Assembly (NCBI RefSeq): GCF_001426665.1
Contig: NZ_LMEY01000023.1
Location: 533,036 to 597,035, forward strand
DNA: 64,000 bases
Direction: 5' to 3'
Source of the DNA: Rhizobium sp. Root1334
GTDB lineage: Bacteria; Pseudomonadota; Alphaproteobacteria; Rhizobiales; Rhizobiaceae
In this document: positions 63,064-64,000 of the stretch, in pieces
How positions within the stretch are numbered: position 1 is the first letter of the stretch
How the letters are laid out: each line of letters starts with the position of its first letter
Made by a program: the position numbers and the translations under genes
Notes under the pieces: model-generated
What the model saw: the letters and a program-made list of their open reading frames with translations, nothing else
Databases searched by the model: none
Told to the model about the DNA's origin: nothing

Positions 63064-64000
63064 ATGGCAGAATTTCCGCAAAAGGCGAAGGTCGTCATCA
63101 TCGGTTTGGGTGGCATCGTGGGCGCGTCGATCGCCCACCATCTCATCGAGCGCGGATGGGACGATATCGTGGGTATCGACAAGTCGGGCATCCCGACCGA
63201 CATCGGCTCGACGGCGCATGCGTCGGATTTTTGCTACACGACGAGCCACGACTTCCTTTCGGTCTGGACGACCCAATATTCGATCGATTTCTACGAGAAG
63301 ATGGGCCACTACGCGCGCATCGGCGGCCTCGAAGTTGCGCGTACAGGCGACGACACCTGGATGGAAGAGATCAAGCGCAAGCTTTCCTCCGCCAAGGCTT
63401 TTGGCACCCGCGCGCATTATGTCTCGCCATCCGAAATCAAGGCAATGTTCCCGCTGATCGAGGAAGATCAGGTCATGGGCGGCATGTTTGATCCGGATGC
63501 CGGCCTTGTCGTGCCGCGCTCACAGACGGTTGCGGGCAAGCTCGTCGATGCTGCCGAAAAATCCGACAAGCTGCAGGTCTATGGCAACACGCCGGCCAAG
63601 TCGTTGATCGTCGAGGGCGGCCGCATCAAGGGCGTCGTCACCCACCGCGGCACGATCATGGCAGATCATGTCATCGTCTGCGCCGGCATCTGGGGACGCC
63701 TCATTGCCGAAATGGTTGGCGAAGACCTGCCGGTCATGCCGGTCGACCATCCGCTGACTTTCTTCGGCCCCTACAACGAATTCGAAGGTACAGGTAAGGA
63801 AATCGGCTTCCCGCTTTTGCGCGACCAGGGCAACTCGGCCTATATGCGCGACACCGGTGACCCGAAGACCACCGAAGGCGGCCAGATCGAATGGGGGTAT
63901 TACGAAACCACCAATCCGCGCCTTTGCCACCCGCGCGACATTCTCGAAAAGCATGAGGCGCGTCTGTCACCATCGCAGCGCGATCTCGACATGGAGCAGA
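63064..64000 (+). CDS. Dimethylglycine/sarcosine dehydrogenase-like FAD oxidoreductase (partial)
   Basis: The frame opens at ATG 63064 and runs off the window after 312 codons. It starts MAEFPQKAKVVIIGLGGIVG, a DAO-type FAD site, then ASIAHHLIERGWDDIVGIDK, STAHASDFCYTTSHDFLSVW (covalent-FAD-type His region) and DPDAGLVVPRSQTVAGKLVD. The pattern matches the GcvT-family flavoproteins that demethylate glycine derivatives, whose C-terminal folate domain would lie beyond the end. The nucleotide fingerprint reads GLGGIVG rather than GGGIVG. Confidence 0.88.
   Translation, partial: MAEFPQKAKVVIIGLGGIVGASIAHHLIERGWDDIVGIDKSGIPTDIGSTAHASDFCYTTSHDFLSVWTTQYSIDFYEKMGHYARIGGLEVARTGDDTWMEEIKRKLSSAKAFGTRAHYVSPSEIKAMFPLIEEDQVMGGMFDPDAGLVVPRSQTVAGKLVDAAEKSDKLQVYGNTPAKSLIVEGGRIKGVVTHRGTIMADHVIVCAGIWGRLIAEMVGEDLPVMPVDHPLTFFGPYNEFEGTGKEIGFPLLRDQGNSAYMRDTGDPKTTEGGQIEWGYYETTNPRLCHPRDILEKHEARLSPSQRDLDMEQ

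Overview
The window reads as chromosome of an alphaproteobacterium of the Rhizobiaceae (Agrobacterium/Rhizobium type). This rests on gene content: a nitrile hydratase cluster with its activator, a CASTOR/POLLUX-type channel, a rhizobial winged-helix regulator of the kind often mis-annotated as adenylate cyclase, a permease-ATPase fused amino-acid ABC transporter, DUF6894, a DUF3772 MscS channel, and a GC-rich codon pattern. No CRISPR array, prophage, rRNA or complete insertion sequence is visible. The genus is inference; no 16S or marker gene is present.

Layout. 1-1083: end of a nitrile hydratase operon (alpha tail, beta, activator), closed by a terminator. 1150-2859: an ECF sigma factor / anti-sigma factor operon led by a small secreted protein, with a perfect inverted repeat in its promoter region. 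2961-6097: AbrB-family membrane protein, RecD-like helicase, and a MerR-LuxR hybrid regulator. 6445-9625: winged-helix membrane protein, PdxJ, and a QorB-like NAD(P)-binding protein. 9752-17964: regulator/enzyme pairs (HxlR + FAD monooxygenase, MarR-GNAT fusion, aspartate racemase + an Lrp with a shortened HTH, NDH-2, PRISE-type reductase + LysR). 18238-21711: TetR, ilvC, a 33-residue membrane peptide and a class I/II aminotransferase. 21802-23420: an OpgB-like phosphoglycerol transferase split by an apparent frameshift. 23701-29020: RocB-like M20 peptidase + Lrp, aldo/keto reductase, CASTOR/POLLUX-type channel. 29262-35915: FbpABC-type ABC transporter followed by an EEP-family hydrolase, NUDIX hydrolase and PhzF protein.

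36066-38055: a tRNA-Lys(CUU) gene followed by a more A+T-rich islet with two overlapping genes that I do not recognise. 39284-48991: a nine-gene operon with three luciferase-like flavin monooxygenases, an M20 deacylase, a GNAT acetyltransferase, a fused ABC transporter with two tandem binding proteins, and a thioredoxin-fold isomerase. The gene set matches the logic of the Bacillus subtilis ytm/ytn route for S-modified cysteines (acetylate, oxidise, deacetylate) and I interpret it as uptake and dealkylation of an organosulfur compound. 49349-54727: ABC exporter, SH3/DUF1236 secreted protein, several small proteins, OafA-type acyltransferase. 54982-58797: a sulfate/thiosulfate ABC operon (sbp-cysT-cysW-cysA) with promoter and terminator. 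58992-64000: a lipoprotein, a DUF924 protein, a DUF3772-MscS channel and the start of a dimethylglycine/sarcosine dehydrogenase-like flavoprotein that runs off the window.

The most unusual observations are the frameshifted opgB-like gene, the Lrp with most of its HTH missing, the leader-peptide arrangement ahead of the HxlR gene, the perfect palindromes at the ECF, TetR and MarR-GNAT promoters, the tRNA-adjacent unknown gene pair, and the organosulfur operon.
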